Origin: Schlegelella aquatica
GTDB lineage: Bacteria; Pseudomonadota; Gammaproteobacteria; Burkholderiales; Burkholderiaceae_C
DNA length: 64,000 nucleotides
Assembly: GCF_026013905.1 (NCBI RefSeq)
Contig: NZ_CP110257.1
Coordinates: 1,240,001-1,304,000, forward strand
Direction: 5' to 3'
The notes beneath the pieces are model-generated. The model was not told where the DNA came from. It saw only the letters and a list, made by a program, of their open reading frames with translations, and ran no database searches. Of the stretch, positions 17,973-33,461 are shown piece after piece. Position 1 is the stretch's first letter, and each line of letters starts with the position of its first letter. The translations under genes were made by a program, and so were the position numbers.

Positions 17973-18743
17973 ATGCTGTTCCTGCTTTCGCCCGCCAAGA
18001 CGCTCGACTACGACACGCCTGCGCACGTGCAGGAGCACACGTTGCCGCGCTTCGCGAACGAAGCGGCCGCCCTCGTCGAGATCCTGAGGGGGAAGACACC
18101 GCCCGAGATCGCGGGCCTGATGAGCATCAGCGACGCGCTGGCCCAGCTCAACGTGGGCCGCTATGCGGCCTGGAGCCGGGAGTTCACCGCGCGCAACTCC
18201 AAGCAGGCGCTGCTGGCTTTCAACGGCGACGTGTACGAAGGCCTGCAAGCGCAGACGCTGGAGGCAGCGCAGCTGCACTGGGCCCAGGAGCACCTGGTGA
18301 TCCTGAGCGGGCTGTATGGAGCGCTGCGGCCGTTGGACTGGATGCAGCCCTATCGGTTGGAGATGGGCACCCGCCTGGCGACGCCGCGCGGGAAGGATCT
18401 CTACGACTACTGGGGCTCGACGATCGCCGAGTACCTCAACGAGCGCCTCACCGCCGATGCGTCGCCGGTGGTGGTGAACCTCGCCTCGCAGGAGTATTTC
18501 AAGGCGGTGGACCTGCGCGCGCTCAAGGCGCGGGTGGTGCACTGCGTCTTCGAGGACTGGAAGGGCGGCACCTACAAGATCGTCAGCTTCCACGCGAAGC
18601 GGGCGCGCGGGCTGATGGCGCGCTTCGCGATCGAGAGGCAGGCACTGCACCCCGACGAACTCAAGGCCTTCGATCGCGAGGGATACCAGTACGACGAGGC
18701 CGCCTCACGGGCCGACCGGCTCGTGTTTCGTCGCAAGCCCTAG
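17973..18743 (+). CDS. yaaA: Peroxide stress protein YaaA
   Basis: A 256-residue protein matching YaaA/DUF328 over its full length. It starts MLFLLSPAKTLDYDTP and contains FNGDVYEGL, ILSGLYGALRPLDWMQPYRLEMG and FKAVD, with a C-terminal KRARGLMARF region. In E. coli YaaA is induced by OxyR and limits free iron and DNA damage during peroxide stress; it also binds DNA. The peroxiredoxin 1.3 kb upstream makes this a loose peroxide-defence neighbourhood, but the genes are not co-transcribed. Confidence 0.93.
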   Translation: MLFLLSPAKTLDYDTPAHVQEHTLPRFANEAAALVEILRGKTPPEIAGLMSISDALAQLNVGRYAAWSREFTARNSKQALLAFNGDVYEGLQAQTLEAAQLHWAQEHLVILSGLYGALRPLDWMQPYRLEMGTRLATPRGKDLYDYWGSTIAEYLNERLTADASPVVVNLASQEYFKAVDLRALKARVVHCVFEDWKGGTYKIVSFHAKRARGLMARFAIERQALHPDELKAFDREGYQYDEAASRADRLVFRRKP

Positions 18744-18821
18744 CAGGGCCTGGGGCCGTCGCCCGGCCCTTCCCCCGTTTCGGGGTAGCCCTTCCTGACG
18801 CAGTGCGGGCCTTCCTGCACA

Positions 18822-19700
18822 ATGGCCGGCATGAGTGTGCAGACCATCACGCCCGAGCTTCGTCAGTGGATCGTGGAACAGGCCACCGCCGGTTGCTCGC
18901 CCGATGCCGTGCTCAAGGCCATGCTGGCCAGCGGCTGGCAGGAAGACGTGGCGGTGCAGGCGATGGAGGAGACGCTGGCGACTTACCTCCGCGAGCGAGG
19001 CGTCTCGCCCGATGCGGCCGTGGCGGCCGCGGATGTCGATCCGCGGCCCATGCCGGCCCCCGACCTGCGCGATTCGCCCAATGTGCTCTGGGCCGGGGAC
19101 CGCGAGGTGAGCGTCGTGATGACGATGCAGGAACCGCGGGTCGTCGTCTTCGGGGGGCTCCTGAGCGACGACGAATGCGACGAACTGCGCGCGCTGGCGG
19201 AGCCGCGACTCGCGCGGTCGGAGACGGTGCGCACCGACACCGGCGGCAGCGAGGTGAGCGACGCACGCACCAGCGAGGGCATGTTCTTCCAGCGCGCCGA
19301 GCACCCTTTGTGCGAGCGCATCGAACGGCGCATCGCGACGCTGCTGCGCTGGCCGATGGACCACGGCGAGGGCCTGCAAGTGCTGCGCTATCGGCCGGGG
19401 GCCGAGTACAAGCCGCACTACGACTACTTCGATCCTGCGCAGCCCGGCACGCCGAGCATCCTCAAGCGCGGCGGGCAGCGCGTGGGTACCGTGGTGATGT
19501 ACCTGAACACACCCGAGCAGGGCGGTGCGACGACCTTTCCCGACGTCAAGCTCGAAGTGGCTCCCGTCAAGGGGAATGCCGTCTTCTTCAGCTACGACCG
19601 TCCGCACCCGATGACGCGCACCCTGCACGGCGGGGCGCCCGTGCTCAGGGGCGAGAAGTGGGTGGCGACCAAGTGGCTGCGCGAAGGCCGCTTCGACTGA
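18822..19700 (+). CDS. 2-oxoglutarate/Fe(II)-dependent oxygenase, prolyl 4-hydroxylase type
   Basis: A 292-residue protein with a C-terminal P4Hc domain (about residues 105-290). The iron ligands are visible as His and Asp in KPHYDYFD and a distal His in TRTLHGGAP. The 2-oxoglutarate-binding Lys lies in GEKWVATKW. The first 90 residues contain a helical region with repeated alpha-hairpins (AVLKAMLASGWQEDVAVQAM) that may bind a partner. An alternative ATG at 18831 shortens it by three residues. Bacterial homologues hydroxylate prolines, for example in EF-Tu in Pseudomonas; the target here is unknown. The CoA-transferase gene follows after 8 bp. Confidence 0.87.
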   Translation: MAGMSVQTITPELRQWIVEQATAGCSPDAVLKAMLASGWQEDVAVQAMEETLATYLRERGVSPDAAVAAADVDPRPMPAPDLRDSPNVLWAGDREVSVVMTMQEPRVVVFGGLLSDDECDELRALAEPRLARSETVRTDTGGSEVSDARTSEGMFFQRAEHPLCERIERRIATLLRWPMDHGEGLQVLRYRPGAEYKPHYDYFDPAQPGTPSILKRGGQRVGTVVMYLNTPEQGGATTFPDVKLEVAPVKGNAVFFSYDRPHPMTRTLHGGAPVLRGEKWVATKWLREGRFD

Positions 19701-19708
19701 AAGGGATC

Positions 19709-20731
19709 ATGAGCTTCTACGACGAGCGCGCCCTGGAGGGCGTCAAGGTGCTGGACCTTTCGCGGCTGCTGCCCGGGCCCTTTGCGACCTTGCACTTGCG
19801 GCGCATGGGTGCCGACGTGCTCAAGATCGAGGATCCGGGCGCCGGCGACTACGCACGCGAGTTCCTGCGCAGCGAGGCCGAGGTGAGCGCGGGCGAACCG
19901 AGCCTTTTCTTCCGGCTGCTGAACGAGGGCAAGCGCTTGCACCGCATCGACCTCGCCCAGCCCTCGGGGCGACAGGAACTGCTCGCCCTCGTGAGAGAGG
20001 CCGACGTGCTGGTCGAGGGCTTTCGGCCTGGCGTGATGGACAAGCTGGGTGTGGGCTGGGAGCGGCTGCGGGCCGTGCAGCCCCGGCTCGTGATGTGCTC
20101 GATCAGCGGCTATGGCCAGCGCGGCGTGTTCGCGCAGCGGGCGGGGCACGACATCAACTACGTCGGCTATGCCGGCGTGCTGGAGCAGATGGCCACGCGC
20201 GAGGGGCGCCCGGTGCTGCCCAACTTCCAGATCGGTGACCTCTTCGGCGGCACGATGGCCGCGGTGGCGGGCATCCTCGCCGCTTTGGTGGCCGCACAGC
20301 GCACGGGCGAAGGCAGGCATGTGGACGTGTCGATGACCCATGTCGTGCATGAGCACCACTTCATGGCCTGGCTCGCGGTGCGGCGCGAGGGGCGCGCGCC
20401 GGCGCCCGGCGCCGATCTGCTGACCGGCGGCGTGCCGTGCTACCAGCTCTACCGCACGCGGGACGATCGCTGGATGGCGGTGGGCGCGCTGGAGCTGAAG
20501 TTCTGGCGCAAGGTCTGCGAAGTGCTGGGCCACCCCGAGTGGGGCGAGCGGCACTGGTCGCTGGGGCAGCCAGTGGGCGGCGAGGACGCTCGCGCCTTGG
20601 AGGCCGAGGTGGCGGCGGTCTTTGCCCGGCGCACGCAGGCCGAATGGACGGCGCTGTTCGAGCCGGCCGACTGCTGCGTGAGCCCGGTGCTGCGCATGGA
20701 CGAGGCCATGCGCCACCCCTTGTTCGCCTGA
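19709..20731 (+). CDS. CaiB/BaiF family III CoA-transferase
   Basis: A 340-residue enzyme of the family that moves CoA between carboxylic acids or racemizes 2-methylacyl-CoA. The start VKVLDLSRLLPGPFATLHL, the ADVLVEGFRPGVMDKLGV block and the catalytic-Asp region NFQIGDLFGGTMAAV are all present. GHDINYVGYAGVL resembles alpha-methylacyl-CoA racemase (GHDINY) more than formyl-CoA transferase, so a racemase is a real alternative. The gene begins 8 bp after the oxygenase stop and is probably co-transcribed with it. Confidence 0.85.
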   Translation: MSFYDERALEGVKVLDLSRLLPGPFATLHLRRMGADVLKIEDPGAGDYAREFLRSEAEVSAGEPSLFFRLLNEGKRLHRIDLAQPSGRQELLALVREADVLVEGFRPGVMDKLGVGWERLRAVQPRLVMCSISGYGQRGVFAQRAGHDINYVGYAGVLEQMATREGRPVLPNFQIGDLFGGTMAAVAGILAALVAAQRTGEGRHVDVSMTHVVHEHHFMAWLAVRREGRAPAPGADLLTGGVPCYQLYRTRDDRWMAVGALELKFWRKVCEVLGHPEWGERHWSLGQPVGGEDARALEAEVAAVFARRTQAEWTALFEPADCCVSPVLRMDEAMRHPLFA

Positions 20732-20739
20732 GCGGGCGG

Positions 20740-22209
<1,470 letters not shown>

Positions 22210-22535
22210 GAACAGCTCTTTCAAGCAAGGGCGCCGCGATGCGCGCGAACGCCTGCACACGGCACCGACGCCGTGTCGCACGTCAACAAGTCGCAAATCG
22301 GGAGGTGATCGCCGCAAGCGATCGGCCTCGAGTCGGTGTGTTGCGACGGCATCGCCGCCAACCGGAACTCAAGGCGCCAGAAGAAGCACTGACGTGCCGC
22401 GCTTGGAAAGGTCAGAGGGGATGAACGACAACGCCGCACAGCGTGCGGCGAAGACATCCATTATGCCTGAGGATCGCGGGCCGTGCCAAAGGCCGTGCCG
22501 GCGCACGGTCGGGGCACTGGCAATCCGCAGCGCGA
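22210..22535. other. Intergenic region, 326 bp, no gene seen
   Basis: Lies between two minus-strand genes. I see no ORF with family resemblance on either strand. It should hold the terminator of the DMT transporter gene (see 22432-22450) and the promoter and leader of the DEAD-box helicase. The remaining leader would be up to about 220 nt, long enough for an untranslated control region such as cold-shock mRNAs carry, but no specific structure was recognised. Confidence 0.5.
22432..22450 (-). terminator. Hairpin, possible terminator of the DMT transporter gene
   Basis: CGCCGCAC (22432-22439) and GTGCGGCG (22443-22450) form a perfect 8-bp stem with a 3-nt loop. On the minus strand it is followed by TTGTCGTT. 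It lies about 85 bp past the transporter stop. The weak T-run keeps confidence moderate. Confidence 0.5.
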
Positions 22536-23444
22536 TCAGGCGCTGGCCGTGCGGCCCGAGGAGGCGGAGGCGGGCGCGAAGGCGAGCAACAGTGCGCCGG
22601 CCAACACCAGCGCGCCGCCGACGAACTGCATCGGCGCGAGCCGTTCGGCGAGGAACAGCGCGGCCAGGAGCACGGTGAGCACCGGCTCCAGCGTGGAGAT
22701 GAGCGCCGTGCGGGAGGCCCCGAGGTGCTTGAGCCCGACGACGAAGAGGCCGACGGCCAGCACGGTGGAGACGAGGGCGATCGCCAGCACGGCCGCCCAG
22801 CCCGAGACGCTGTGGGCGAAGCGCGCAGGCTCGCCCAACGCGAAGCGCACGGCGACGATGACGACGAGGCCCGCCGCGGCACTCGCGAGGATCACGGTCG
22901 TGGAGGCCATCGGTTCCAGGCCTCGGGTTGCCCGGCTGCCACCCACGATGTAGACCGAGTACACGAGGGCTGCCCCGATGGCCAACGCCACGCCTCGCGG
23001 GTCGAGCGCGCTGGAGCCGAGGTCGCCCGGGCCCAGCGTGAGTGCGGTGCCCACCGAGCACACGGCGAGCGCCACGAGTTTGCGCGGCGTGAGCGCCTCC
23101 TGGCCGAGGAGCCACGCCAGCAGGACGACGAAGATCGGGTACAGGTACAGCAGCAGTGCGACCATGCCGGCCGGGATGTAGCGCAACGCGGTGAAGAAGC
23201 AGAACGACTGCGCCACGTAGCCCAGACCCATGAGCGCGAGGCCCGGCCAGCGGTGCGCGGGCGGCAGGCGTTCGCCGCGCCAGCGCAACAACCACCACAG
23301 CACGGCGGCGGCGATGACGAAGCGCGGCATCAGGACGCCGTAGACGTCCACGCCGTCGGCATAGGCGTAGCGGGCGAAGATCGCCATCGCGCCGAAGCCG
23401 GCGGCCGACAGGGCGACGAGGGCAGAGGCAAGCAGGGGATTCAT
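22536..23444 (-). CDS. DMT-superfamily (EamA) transporter
   Basis: A 302-residue inner-membrane protein made of two EamA repeats, ten predicted helices in all (for example LLASALVALSAAGFGAMAIF, MVALLLYLYPIFVVLLAWLL, AVLAIALVSTVLAVGLFVVG). EamA proteins usually export amino acids, nucleobases or other metabolites; the substrate is unknown. The ATG at 23442-23444 gives MNPLLASALVALSAAGFGA, the normal start of the first helix. It follows the DUF4010 gene after a 29-bp gap on the same strand and may share its transcript. Confidence 0.87.
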   Translation of the reverse strand: MNPLLASALVALSAAGFGAMAIFARYAYADGVDVYGVLMPRFVIAAAVLWWLLRWRGERLPPAHRWPGLALMGLGYVAQSFCFFTALRYIPAGMVALLLYLYPIFVVLLAWLLGQEALTPRKLVALAVCSVGTALTLGPGDLGSSALDPRGVALAIGAALVYSVYIVGGSRATRGLEPMASTTVILASAAAGLVVIVAVRFALGEPARFAHSVSGWAAVLAIALVSTVLAVGLFVVGLKHLGASRTALISTLEPVLTVLLAALFLAERLAPMQFVGGALVLAGALLLAFAPASASSGRTASA

Positions 23445-23473
23445 CGCGACGCTCGGTGGGGACGAGCGCGCCA

Positions 23474-24748
23474 CTATGCCAAAGCCTGCAGCCTTGCGCT
23501 GAACCCCGCGACGAGCCAGGCGAGCCCGGTGCCTGCGAAGAGGCCCGCGCTCACCCGCCACCCATAACGCCAGCCTCCCGCGGCGTGCGCGATGACGGCA
23601 CGCGTGACGGTATTGACCGTCACCGCCAGCAGCGCGCCTTGCACCAGCGCGGCGGCGTCGATGCGCCCGCCCGCGAAGAGCGCGCCGACCGACGCCACGG
23701 CGGCGTGGGCGTCCACCGCGGCGCCGATCAGGAGCCCGGCGTACAGGCCCGTATCGCCGTGGCGTGCCTGGGCCCAGGAGACGGCGAGCGCGACGCCCGA
23801 GAGGACCGCCGCGACGATCGCGGCCTCTCGCAGACGCAACGCGCGCACCGGGGTGTCGACGGGGATCGGCTCCGGGGACAGGCCCCTTGCCGCCACCGAG
23901 ACGGCCCCGGCCGCGGCGAGGGCGCCCGCGACACCAGCCGCGGCGCAGGGGGCGAGCCACTGCACGGCCTCGGCCCTGAGGGCGGCCACGATGGCCATCA
24001 GCTGCAGCCAGGTGGCGGCGCTGGACAGCAGCGCGGCCGCCGCCAGCGGCGCAACCGCCTGCGGATGCCGGCGGGCGTGTGCGCCCAGCGTGGCGACCAT
24101 GGCACTGCTGGAGACGAAGCCGCCGAAGAAGCCGGTCGCCGCCCATCCGGCGCGGGCGCCGAGGGCCCGCGTGGCGAGGTGACCGGCGGCTTGCAGGGCC
24201 AGGATCAGCACGGCGAGCGTCGCCAGGGTGCGCAAGTCGAGCCCGCCGAGCCACGGCTGCGGCCCGCCGGGCACCAGCGGCAAGCCGATGAGGGCCAGCG
24301 CGGCCAGCAAGACCAGGTCGAGCATCTCGCGCTCGCTGAGCCATTGCTGCGACAGCCGATGCAACGGGGCGCGCCACGCGAGCAGGGCCGCCAGCCCCGC
24401 CCCGCACGCCGCCCCCAGGGCGGGCGAGGCCACCGAAAGGGCGCCGATCAGATAGATCGCCAGCAGGGCCAGCTCGGTCGTCAAACCCGGGTCCTGCGAG
24501 CGGCTCTTCCAGTAGGCCACCGTGCACAGCCCCCCGACCGTGAGCGCCCCCGCGGCGACAAGGAGCGGGGCCTGCTGCAATTGAGCGATCGCCCCCATCG
24601 ACCCGGCCAGCGCGAAGCTGCGGATGCCGGCGGGCTGGCGGTCCGGGCCCTGGCCCTTGCGGCGCTCGCGCTCGATGCCCACCAGCAGTCCGCAGCCCAG
24701 GGCCACGGCCAGGCCGGTCCACCCGGCGCTGTCGAGCCCCACGCTCAC
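23474..24748 (-). CDS. MgtC/SapB-DUF4010 family membrane protein
   Basis: A 424-residue polytopic membrane protein. The N-terminal part has the MgtC-like start LAVALGCGLLVGIERERRK followed by GIRSFALAGSMGAI, and the C-terminal half is a DUF4010 domain with several helices. The GTG at 24746-24748 overlaps the stop of the upstream nuclease gene (GTGA), so the two are translationally coupled. Function is not established. MgtC relatives act in magnesium and membrane-potential stress, but DUF4010 proteins have not been assigned a substrate. Confidence 0.85.
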   Translation of the reverse strand: MSVGLDSAGWTGLAVALGCGLLVGIERERRKGQGPDRQPAGIRSFALAGSMGAIAQLQQAPLLVAAGALTVGGLCTVAYWKSRSQDPGLTTELALLAIYLIGALSVASPALGAACGAGLAALLAWRAPLHRLSQQWLSEREMLDLVLLAALALIGLPLVPGGPQPWLGGLDLRTLATLAVLILALQAAGHLATRALGARAGWAATGFFGGFVSSSAMVATLGAHARRHPQAVAPLAAAALLSSAATWLQLMAIVAALRAEAVQWLAPCAAAGVAGALAAAGAVSVAARGLSPEPIPVDTPVRALRLREAAIVAAVLSGVALAVSWAQARHGDTGLYAGLLIGAAVDAHAAVASVGALFAGGRIDAAALVQGALLAVTVNTVTRAVIAHAAGGWRYGWRVSAGLFAGTGLAWLVAGFSARLQALA

Positions 24749-26103
24749 AGCGCGACGGTCGACCCGTGCTCGGGCACGTGTGCGCGCCAGCCGAGCTCGT
24801 CCTGGATGCGGCCGCGCAACGCGTCGGAGGCCCCCGGCTCGCCGTGGACCACGTACACCTTCGACGGCGCGCGGTCGAAGCTGCGCAGCCAGGCGATCAC
24901 CTCGTCGGCGTCGGCATGGCCCGAGAAGCCCTCGAGCTGGGTGATGCGGGCCCGCACGGGCCAGTATTCGCCGTGGATCTTGACGTCGCGGGCGCCGCCG
25001 ACCAGCTTGGCCCCTCGCGTGCCGGGGACCTGGAAGCCCGGGAACACGATGTGATGCCGCTCGTCTCCCAGCATGGCCTTGAGGTGGTGCAAGACGCGCC
25101 CCCCGGTGGCCATGCCGCTGGCCGCGAGCACCACGGCCGGGTAGGCCGATCGCGTGACGTGGGCCGACTGTTCCGCCGTCTCGACGAAGGTCACGCCCTC
25201 GCACATCGCGTCGATCTCCTCGGCCGGCACGCGCATCAGCGACCGATGCTTGGCATAGACCCGGGTGGCCTCGCTGGCCATCGGGCTGTCGAGGTAGACG
25301 GGCAGCTGGCGGGGGATCTCGCCGGCCTGCTTGAGCCGGTGGAGCACGAGCATCAAGGCTTGGGCGCGGCCTACGGCGAAGGTGGGCAAGAGCACCTTGC
25401 CGCCACGTTGCACCGTCTCGCGCACGATGCGGGCCAGTTCGGCCGCAACGTCCTGGGCCGGATGGAGGCGGTCGCCATAGGTGGACTCGACCAGCAGCAC
25501 GTCGGCGTGCCGCACGGCCGACGGCGGCGGCATCAGCATGTCCTCGGCACGGCCGAGATCGCCGGAGAAGAGGACGGTGCGTCCGTGCACGGTGACCCGC
25601 ACGATCGCCGCACCGAGCAGGTGCCCCGCGGGCAGCAGTTCGCAGTGGACATGGCCGTTCAGCGGCTGCGTGCGTCCGAAGGGCAGGGGCTTCAGGTGCC
25701 CCAGCGCCCGGTGCGCATCGCGCGTCGTGTACAGCGGCAAGGCCGGGTGATGCTTGGAGTAGCGGTGCTCGTTGGCGTGCTGAGCGTCTTCTTCCTGGAG
25801 CTTGGCGCTGTCGAGCAGCATCAACTGCGCCAGGTCGCAGGTGGCGGGGGTGGCATAGACCGGCCCCCGAAAGCCGTGCTTGACCAGCGCCGGCAGGTAG
25901 CCGCTGTGGTCCAGGTGCGCGTGGCTGAGCACCACGGCATCGATGTCGCGCGGCTCCACGGGCAAGCGGGCCCAGTTGCGCTCGCGCAGGTGCTTGAAGC
26001 CCTGGTACAGCCCGCAATCCAGCAGGATGCGGTGCTCGCCGGTGTCGAGCAGATGCTTGGAGCCGGTGACGGAATCCGCCGCGCCGAGGAACGTGAGTTT
26101 CAT
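24745..26103 (-). CDS. Beta-CASP metallo-beta-lactamase-fold RNase-like protein
   Basis: A 452-residue enzyme of the YSH1/CPSF-73-like group. The metal site is visible as SHAHLDHSGYLP (about residues 59-70), PAGHLLGAA, SGDLGR and a C-terminal VVHGEPGA. The beta-CASP cap has YLDSPMASEATRVY, SGMATGGRVLHHL and GFSGHADADEVIAW. Such proteins cut RNA with two zinc ions. A terminal KH domain and the archaeal length are missing, as is usual for bacterial single-domain members of about 450 residues. Its gene overlaps the DUF4010 gene. The RhlE-like helicase gene lies 62 bp upstream on the same strand, a setting that suggests RNA metabolism. Confidence 0.9.
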   Translation of the reverse strand: MKLTFLGAADSVTGSKHLLDTGEHRILLDCGLYQGFKHLRERNWARLPVEPRDIDAVVLSHAHLDHSGYLPALVKHGFRGPVYATPATCDLAQLMLLDSAKLQEEDAQHANEHRYSKHHPALPLYTTRDAHRALGHLKPLPFGRTQPLNGHVHCELLPAGHLLGAAIVRVTVHGRTVLFSGDLGRAEDMLMPPPSAVRHADVLLVESTYGDRLHPAQDVAAELARIVRETVQRGGKVLLPTFAVGRAQALMLVLHRLKQAGEIPRQLPVYLDSPMASEATRVYAKHRSLMRVPAEEIDAMCEGVTFVETAEQSAHVTRSAYPAVVLAASGMATGGRVLHHLKAMLGDERHHIVFPGFQVPGTRGAKLVGGARDVKIHGEYWPVRARITQLEGFSGHADADEVIAWLRSFDRAPSKVYVVHGEPGASDALRGRIQDELGWRAHVPEHGSTVAL

Positions 26104-26165
26104 GCCTTGCCTTTCGTCGGCAGCATGCTACGACGCCCGCGCGGCGCTGCGAACCCGTCGTTGTT

Positions 26166-27680
<1,515 letters not shown>

Positions 27681-27888
27681 TGCTTGGATTTCTCGCCCCC
27701 GGACGGGGGCACGGATCGGCCTGTTGCCTCTCGCCGAGCGAGGGCACCAGTCGGAAAGGCAGATGCGGTGGAAGGAAGTGTCTGAAGCGACTGCGGCGCC
27801 CCGACTGGATGGGCGCCGCGGCAGCCAGTGTACCCCAGCCGTGCCAGACGCGCTCGATGCGTCCGCCTGCGCCCGCGGCAGGGCCGCC

Positions 27889-29049
27889 TCAGGACGCCAT
27901 CGACGAGGCGGCGCGCGGTGGCCGCGGCCGACCGAAGGGCAGTGTGGCCAGTCCCGCCACGGCGAGCGGCACGCCCAGCCAGGAGAGGTGGTCGAAGCCG
28001 ATGCGCGAGCTCGCCGCTCCGCCCACCGCGGCACCCAAGGCGGTTCCGAAGTACAGCATCGACGTATTGAGCGACAAGAGCAGCGGTGCCTGCGCCGGCG
28101 CCGCGGCCGCCAGCCGCGACTGCTGCGGCGTCATCATGCCGAAGCCCGCGACACCCCAGACGACGAACACCGCGACGATGGCCGCGTAGTGGCCCTTGGT
28201 GAAGGGCACCAGGGCCATCATCGTCCCGAGGGTGGCCAACTGGAGCGCCAGCGCGCGGCGGGGGCCGAAATGGTCGTTCGCCCAGCCGCCGACCAGCGTC
28301 CCCACGACGCCCGACAGGCCGAACAGCATCAGCGTGAGCGACAACCGCTCGCGCGACATCGGCAGCAGCGCCTGCAGCACCGGCCCGATGTAGGAGAACA
28401 CGCAGAAGATGGCGACGAAGTACAGCAGCGTCAGGAGCAGCGGCAGGAACACCTGGGGCCGACCCAGCAGCGCGGTGACTCCGGCGAGGTTCGCCCCCGG
28501 GGCCTCGATGTCCGCCGGCACCTTGCGCGTCACGAGCACCAGCATCGCCAGCGACAGCAGGGTGACCAGCGAAATCGGCACCCGCCAGCCGAAGCGCAGA
28601 CCGAGCCATGCGCCGAGCGGAATGCCCACCACGTAGCTCAGGCTGATGCCGAGAAAGACGACCGAGAGCGCGCGCCCCCGCCGGGCGGGCTCGGTGGTCG
28701 CGATGGCGATGCCGGCGGCGATGGGGGTGAACACCGCGCCCAGCCCCATCACCACCCGGCCCGCCAGCAAGGTGGGCAGATCGGGGGCCACCGCGCAGAT
28801 CGCATTGCCCACGGTGAAGATGGCGAGCGCCAGTTGGATGGCGCGCTTGCGCGGCCATCGGCCCGTGGCCACCAGCAGCAGGGGGGCGAGCAGGGCGGTC
28901 GCCAGCGCGTAGGCACTCGTGGCTTGACCGGCGGCCGCCACGCTCACGCCGAGCGACTGCGCGATGACCGAAACGATGCCCGCCACGACGAACGCGGCGG
29001 TGCCGATCACGAGGTTGACGGCGCTGAACAGGAGCAACAGGGCAGGCAT
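27889..29049 (-). CDS. MFS transporter, DHA1/AraJ-like
   Basis: A 386-residue transporter with twelve predicted helices. The DHA1 helix-5 'motif C' region reads [21 protein letters not shown], and the loop sequence [21 protein letters not shown] with [15 protein letters not shown] is typical of the AraJ/YdhP group of sugar or drug effluxers. I chose the ATG at 29047-29049 ([16 protein letters not shown]), which puts helix 1 at the N-terminus; in-frame starts at 29100 and 29229 would add a non-conserved leader. Substrate unknown. It is divergent from ettA. Confidence 0.85.
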   Translation of the reverse strand: MPALLLLFSAVNLVIGTAAFVVAGIVSVIAQSLGVSVAAAGQATSAYALATALLAPLLLVATGRWPRKRAIQLALAIFTVGNAICAVAPDLPTLLAGRVVMGLGAVFTPIAAGIAIATTEPARRGRALSVVFLGISLSYVVGIPLGAWLGLRFGWRVPISLVTLLSLAMLVLVTRKVPADIEAPGANLAGVTALLGRPQVFLPLLLTLLYFVAIFCVFSYIGPVLQALLPMSRERLSLTLMLFGLSGVVGTLVGGWANDHFGPRRALALQLATLGTMMALVPFTKGHYAAIVAVFVVWGVAGFGMMTPQQSRLAAAAPAQAPLLLSLNTSMLYFGTALGAAVGGAASSRIGFDHLSWLGVPLAVAGLATLPFGRPRPPRAASSMAS

Positions 29050-29269
29050 CGAGCCGTCGGGCAGGTGGACCAGCGCCCACCGTAACAGGAAGCCGCGCAT
29101 CCTGCACAGCAGCCCCGAAAAAGCGGGGGCCGCGGGCATGCTGCACTGGATTGCCGGGCGGCGCTTCGGCCCGGTGGGCCCGGGGCGGCGATAATCGGCG
29201 CTGTCGCGTGTGGGTGCGCCAGCTCCCACACGCTTTTGCTTTCACGCATTCAGCACTGTAGGACAGGCG

Positions 29270-30937
<1,668 letters not shown>

Positions 30938-31104
30938 GCGAGCGGGCGGCAAGGGCCTGGCGCCCGATCCTGGGGAGACTGCGGCCGGTTGTGGCGTCTT
31001 CCCATCGGTCGGCGTGCCGGCCCACCCCTCTTTGGAGGGGGGCGGACACCTGCATGGCGATGCTGGTGTTACAAGAGCCGTAACGTACCCGCCCGGCTCG
31101 CTTC

Positions 31105-32829
<1,725 letters not shown>

Positions 32830-32875
32830 ACCCCGCGGCCACGGGGTTGAGGCACACGGCCTACACTGTCGGCCC

Positions 32876-33448
32876 ATGAATGCGACATCCCATGCCGCCG
32901 CCGACGAGCGCCGCGTGATCGAGCAGACGCGCCACTGGGTGGAGCGGGCCGTGATCGGCCTGAACCTCTGCCCGTTCGCGAAGGCAGCGCAGGTCCGGGG
33001 CCTGATCCGCTATGCCGTGAGCGATGCGAGGACCGAGGAAGCGCTGCAGGACGATCTGATCCGGGAACTGCAGCGTCTGGCCGCGGCCGATCCCAGCGAG
33101 GTCGAGACGACCCTGCTCGTGCACCCGCACGTGTTGCAGGACTTCCTCGCGTTCAACGACTTCCTCGACGTGGCCGACGAGGCCGTGCGCTCGCTGGGGC
33201 TCGAAGGGGTCCTGCAGGTGGCGAGTTTCCACCCGGACTACCGGTTCGCGGGCACTCGGGCCGACGACATCGAGAACTGGACCAACCGCTCGCCGTACCC
33301 GACCTTGCACCTTCTGCGCGAGGACAGCATCGCCCGCGCGGTCGAATCGATGCCCGACACGGACGCGATTTACCGCGTCAACATCCAGACGCTGCGGCGC
33401 CTCGGTCACGAGGGCTGGGCCAGATGGATGGACGGCGACGCGCAGTGA
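32876..33448 (+). CDS. DUF1415 family protein
   Basis: A 190-residue protein of unknown function. It matches DUF1415 in length and in its blocks WVERAVIGLNLCPFAKAAQ (about residues 21-39), FNDFLDVADEA, VLQVASFHPDYRFAGT and the C-terminal IYRVNIQTLRRLGHEGW. The conserved Cys near residue 32 and the His/Asp in FHPDY look like a possible metal or active site, though no reaction is known. It lies 46 bp after the hybrid kinase gene and 13 bp before the EI24 gene, probably in one transcript with the latter. Confidence 0.85.
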   Translation: MNATSHAAADERRVIEQTRHWVERAVIGLNLCPFAKAAQVRGLIRYAVSDARTEEALQDDLIRELQRLAAADPSEVETTLLVHPHVLQDFLAFNDFLDVADEAVRSLGLEGVLQVASFHPDYRFAGTRADDIENWTNRSPYPTLHLLREDSIARAVESMPDTDAIYRVNIQTLRRLGHEGWARWMDGDAQ

Positions 33449-33461
33449 GAGGGCGCCGGCG

